This document shows, piece after piece, positions 17,335 through 19,144 of a stretch of 19,144 nucleotides of DNA. The notes beneath the pieces were generated by a model, which did not search any database, had not been told where the DNA came from, and saw only the letters and a list, made by a program, of their open reading frames with translations. The stretch is taken from positions 1 to 19,144 of the forward strand of contig NZ_CALEDC010000160.1 of NCBI RefSeq assembly GCF_937949835.1. Direction: 5' to 3'. Source of the DNA: an uncultured Campylobacter sp. (lineage in GTDB: Bacteria; Campylobacterota; Campylobacteria; Campylobacterales; Campylobacteraceae). Position 1 is the first letter of the stretch, and every line of letters starts with the position of its first letter. A program made the translations under genes and the position numbers.

Positions 17335-18123
17335 ATGAAAGTATTTGTTTTGGCGGCTCTGCTACTTGGTTTTCTATCTGCAAATTCTTTGGATCAGATC
17401 AAAAAAGATAGGCTCGTTCGCATCGGTGTATATAACGATCAGCCGCCGTTTAGTGCGCTCGTAGACGGCAAATACAGGGGATTTGAGATTGCTCTTGGCG
17501 AAAAGCTCGGTAAGGAGATTTTCGGCGATAATCCTGGCAAGGTAAAATTTATCCCGATCACGGCTTCAAGACGCATTAGCGCTTTACAGCGCAATGAAGC
17601 GGATATGGTGATTGCGACCTTTACTCCTACGCCCACGCGAGCGAAAAAAGTAGATTTTTCGGAGCCTTATTTTAAGGTGCAGGTAGGTGTGCTAGCCAAA
17701 AAAGACGAAAATGTCACGAGCTTCGATCAGCTGCGCAAAAAGAGGATTTTCGTCATCAAACACTCTCCTATTCACAATTTCTTACGCAAAGCGGGCTTTA
17801 GAAAGAATTTAAACTTTTGCGCCAGTTCGGCTAAATGCTACCGCGCTTTCAAAAGGGCGAAAAATGCCGTGCATGTCGATGATAATCTAATCCTGCACGC
17901 ATACGCGGTCATCGATAATAAAACGCAGGTTGCTTTGGATGGTCTAGGTAAGCAAACTTACAACGCAATCGCCGTGCAGAAGGGCAATAATGCGCTGCTA
18001 GAGCTAATCAATACATCTTTAGCGGGACTAAAAAAAGACGGATTTTTGGATAAGACCTTTGACGATACGCTCGGGATTTTTTATCATGGCACGATTGATA
18101 AGAAGGAATTCTTGGTTGAATAA
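17335..18123 (+). CDS. Periplasmic amino-acid-type solute-binding protein (SBP family 3)
   Basis: A 262-residue exported binding protein of an ABC importer, in the group that includes Campylobacter PEB1a and CjaA. The signal peptide is residues 1 to about 18 (hydrophobic VFVLAALLLGFLSAN); there is no lipobox cysteine, so the protein should be soluble. Family pattern: VRIGVYNDQPPFS (28-40), GFEIALGEKLGKEI, then NEADMVIATFTPTPTRAKKVDFSEPYF-type signature, whose Arg and Asp usually contact the amino-acid ligand. Two cysteines (FCASSAKC) might form a disulfide. GGGGAG precedes the ATG. No permease or ATPase gene is adjacent, so it is an orphan or works with a transporter encoded elsewhere. The ligand is unknown; glutamate, aspartate and cysteine are family options. 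Confidence 0.88.
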   Translation: MKVFVLAALLLGFLSANSLDQIKKDRLVRIGVYNDQPPFSALVDGKYRGFEIALGEKLGKEIFGDNPGKVKFIPITASRRISALQRNEADMVIATFTPTPTRAKKVDFSEPYFKVQVGVLAKKDENVTSFDQLRKKRIFVIKHSPIHNFLRKAGFRKNLNFCASSAKCYRAFKRAKNAVHVDDNLILHAYAVIDNKTQVALDGLGKQTYNAIAVQKGNNALLELINTSLAGLKKDGFLDKTFDDTLGIFYHGTIDKKEFLVE

Positions 18124-18732
18124 AATTTCGTGCAGAATTTAATTCGTGCGTTTGACTTTCGCGTAAAATTCGATTCATTGTAATGATGGAGCGAGAAATA
18201 CGTTGTGGGCTTAATTTGCTTTTAGAATTCGGTCTTGATTTTGCTTGCCTCTCCTAAAGCGCAAATTTTATCGAAATTGGTGAGGCTATTTAAAACGCGC
18301 GCACCACTAGCGCGAAATTCCATTTTCGGAAGTAAAATTTTTAAGCGATTAGGTTGCATTTAAAATTCACGCAACTTTTATAGAGCTCGTTTGAATTTTA
18401 CGTTCCGTAAAATCCGCGCTAACTTATAAAATTCTATTTTTAGCTCTAAATACTTGTTTTCCCGCTACAACTTTATGATTTAAATTTCAAAAATTCCTCT
18501 AAAAGGAGTTAAACTCCCAAGCGCTATTGCCGCCTCGGTATGGAGAATTTAAAATTTACGCCCTACATCAAAGGCAAATTTTATGCAAAGTAGGCGCCAA
18601 ATGAGCAGGCGGAGCAAATAATTTCAAATTTAGCGGTATCTGTCTTATCAGGTGCCGCGAAGCTGCATATCACAAAGACGCGGCGAATACAAAAAATGGT
18701 CGTAAAATTTTACCTCAAGAGCCAATCTCGAT
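18124..18732. other. About 600 bases without a recognisable gene
   Basis: Only very short open frames are seen (for example 18540-18593, 17 codons, and a 24-codon one from 18183), neither with a good ribosome site. The sequence CGCTACAAC near 18467, followed by A+T-rich TTTAAATTTCA, resembles the left arm of the palindrome at 4057 without its partner arm. A 12-base palindrome GTAAAATTTTAC lies at 18702-18713, just past the rhodanese gene stop. The stretch may be decayed coding DNA or contain an unrecognised small RNA. Confidence 0.5.
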
Positions 18733-19144
18733 TTACTTCACCAGCTCGTAATTATACTCTTTCGTGCCGTCGAGTAGATTTGTGACGTTGTAGCCTCGCT
18801 CGTTTAGGGCTTTGGCGAGCTTGGCGCTGCGGTTGCCGCTGTAGCAGTGCGTGATTATCTTTTTGTCTTTGTTGGCCTCAAGCACGTCCTTGTAGTTTTC
18901 TAAAGGCTCGCCGTATGGGATATTTATCGCGCCTTTCATATGCCCCGCATCGTAGTCTTTTTTCTCGCGCACGTCGATGACTAATACGTTCGGATCATTC
19001 GCTATTTTCAAAAAACTCTCCGCGTTTATGCTGCTGACCTTATACAGCTCATAGTCATACTGCTTCACGCCGGGCGCGTTCATAAGCACATTGAAGCCCT
19101 TTTGTTTAAGTAGATCAAGCGCCTTACCGCTGCGGTTACCCGTA
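18733..19144 (-). CDS. Tandem rhodanese-domain protein (5' end outside window)
   Basis: The frame stays open from GTG 19089 to the right edge, so the gene starts outside. The visible part is the tail of one rhodanese domain (TGNRSGKALDLLKQKGFNV, then a KQYDYELYK end) and a complete second domain: LVIDVREKKDYDAGHMKGAINIP, then the active-site loop HCYSGNRS with the sulfur-carrying Cys. It ends NVTNLLDGTKEYNYELVK, a near copy of the first domain's tail, showing internal duplication. Rhodaneses move sulfane sulfur between thiols; the substrate is unknown. Whether the first domain keeps its catalytic Cys lies just outside the window. A signal peptide, if any, would also be off the edge. Confidence 0.85.
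   Translation of the reverse strand, partial: TGNRSGKALDLLKQKGFNVLMNAPGVKQYDYELYKVSSINAESFLKIANDPNVLVIDVREKKDYDAGHMKGAINIPYGEPLENYKDVLEANKDKKIITHCYSGNRSAKLAKALNERGYNVTNLLDGTKEYNYELVK

Noticed and set aside
18540..18593. A 17-codon frame starting ATGGAGAAT
   Set aside because: Too short, no ribosome site, and no similarity I recognise.

Overview
The window looks like chromosomal DNA of a Campylobacter-type epsilonproteobacterium. The evidence is a trigger factor/clpP/def string, a NifS plus three-domain NifU pair, a PEB1/CjaA-like solute-binding protein, and a very high density of AAATTT/AAAATTT words in spacers and genes. The mid-range base composition of most genes suggests one of the oral or gut species such as C. 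gracilis, C. showae or C. rectus rather than C. jejuni; this is inference, not identification.

Region 1 (1-3983, + strand) is the most notable part and is visibly more A+T-rich than the rest. It is the 3' part of a DNA phosphorothioation (Dnd) cassette: the C-terminal end of a DndC-like sulfurtransferase, a DndD-like SMC/Rad50-type ATPase cut in two by one in-frame TAA, and a 500-residue protein that joins a DndE-like N-terminal domain to an FtsK/HerA-type motor ATPase (a DndEi-like architecture). The three genes overlap and form one operon. No restriction genes (dndF/G/H-like) follow within the window. A nested palindrome at 4057-4126 marks the end of the cassette.

Region 2 (4224-5262, - strand) encodes a small multi-spanning membrane protein and a DUF3137-like protein. 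Their reading frames overlap by 26 bases, so they may be one gene split by a frameshift.

Region 3 (5406-11549, - strand) is a six-gene operon with almost no spacers, read tig, clpP, def, comM, nnr, purN. It covers nascent-chain folding, proteolysis, N-terminal deformylation, an AAA+ ATPase of the transformation helicase family, NAD(P)HX repair with an unusual insertion, and purine formyl transfer. A strong hairpin overlaps the last stop codon.

Region 4 (11707-16945) holds a siderophore-type TonB-dependent receptor (- strand), a probable Fur operator in the divergent spacer, folE (+), and the nifS-nifU iron-sulfur assembly pair (+) with a hairpin in its leader. NifS is a candidate sulfur source for the Dnd proteins, because no dndA is visible.

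Region 5 (16946-19144) has an orphan amino-acid-type periplasmic binding protein, a roughly 600-base stretch without a recognisable gene, and the 3' part of a tandem rhodanese-domain protein that runs off the right edge.
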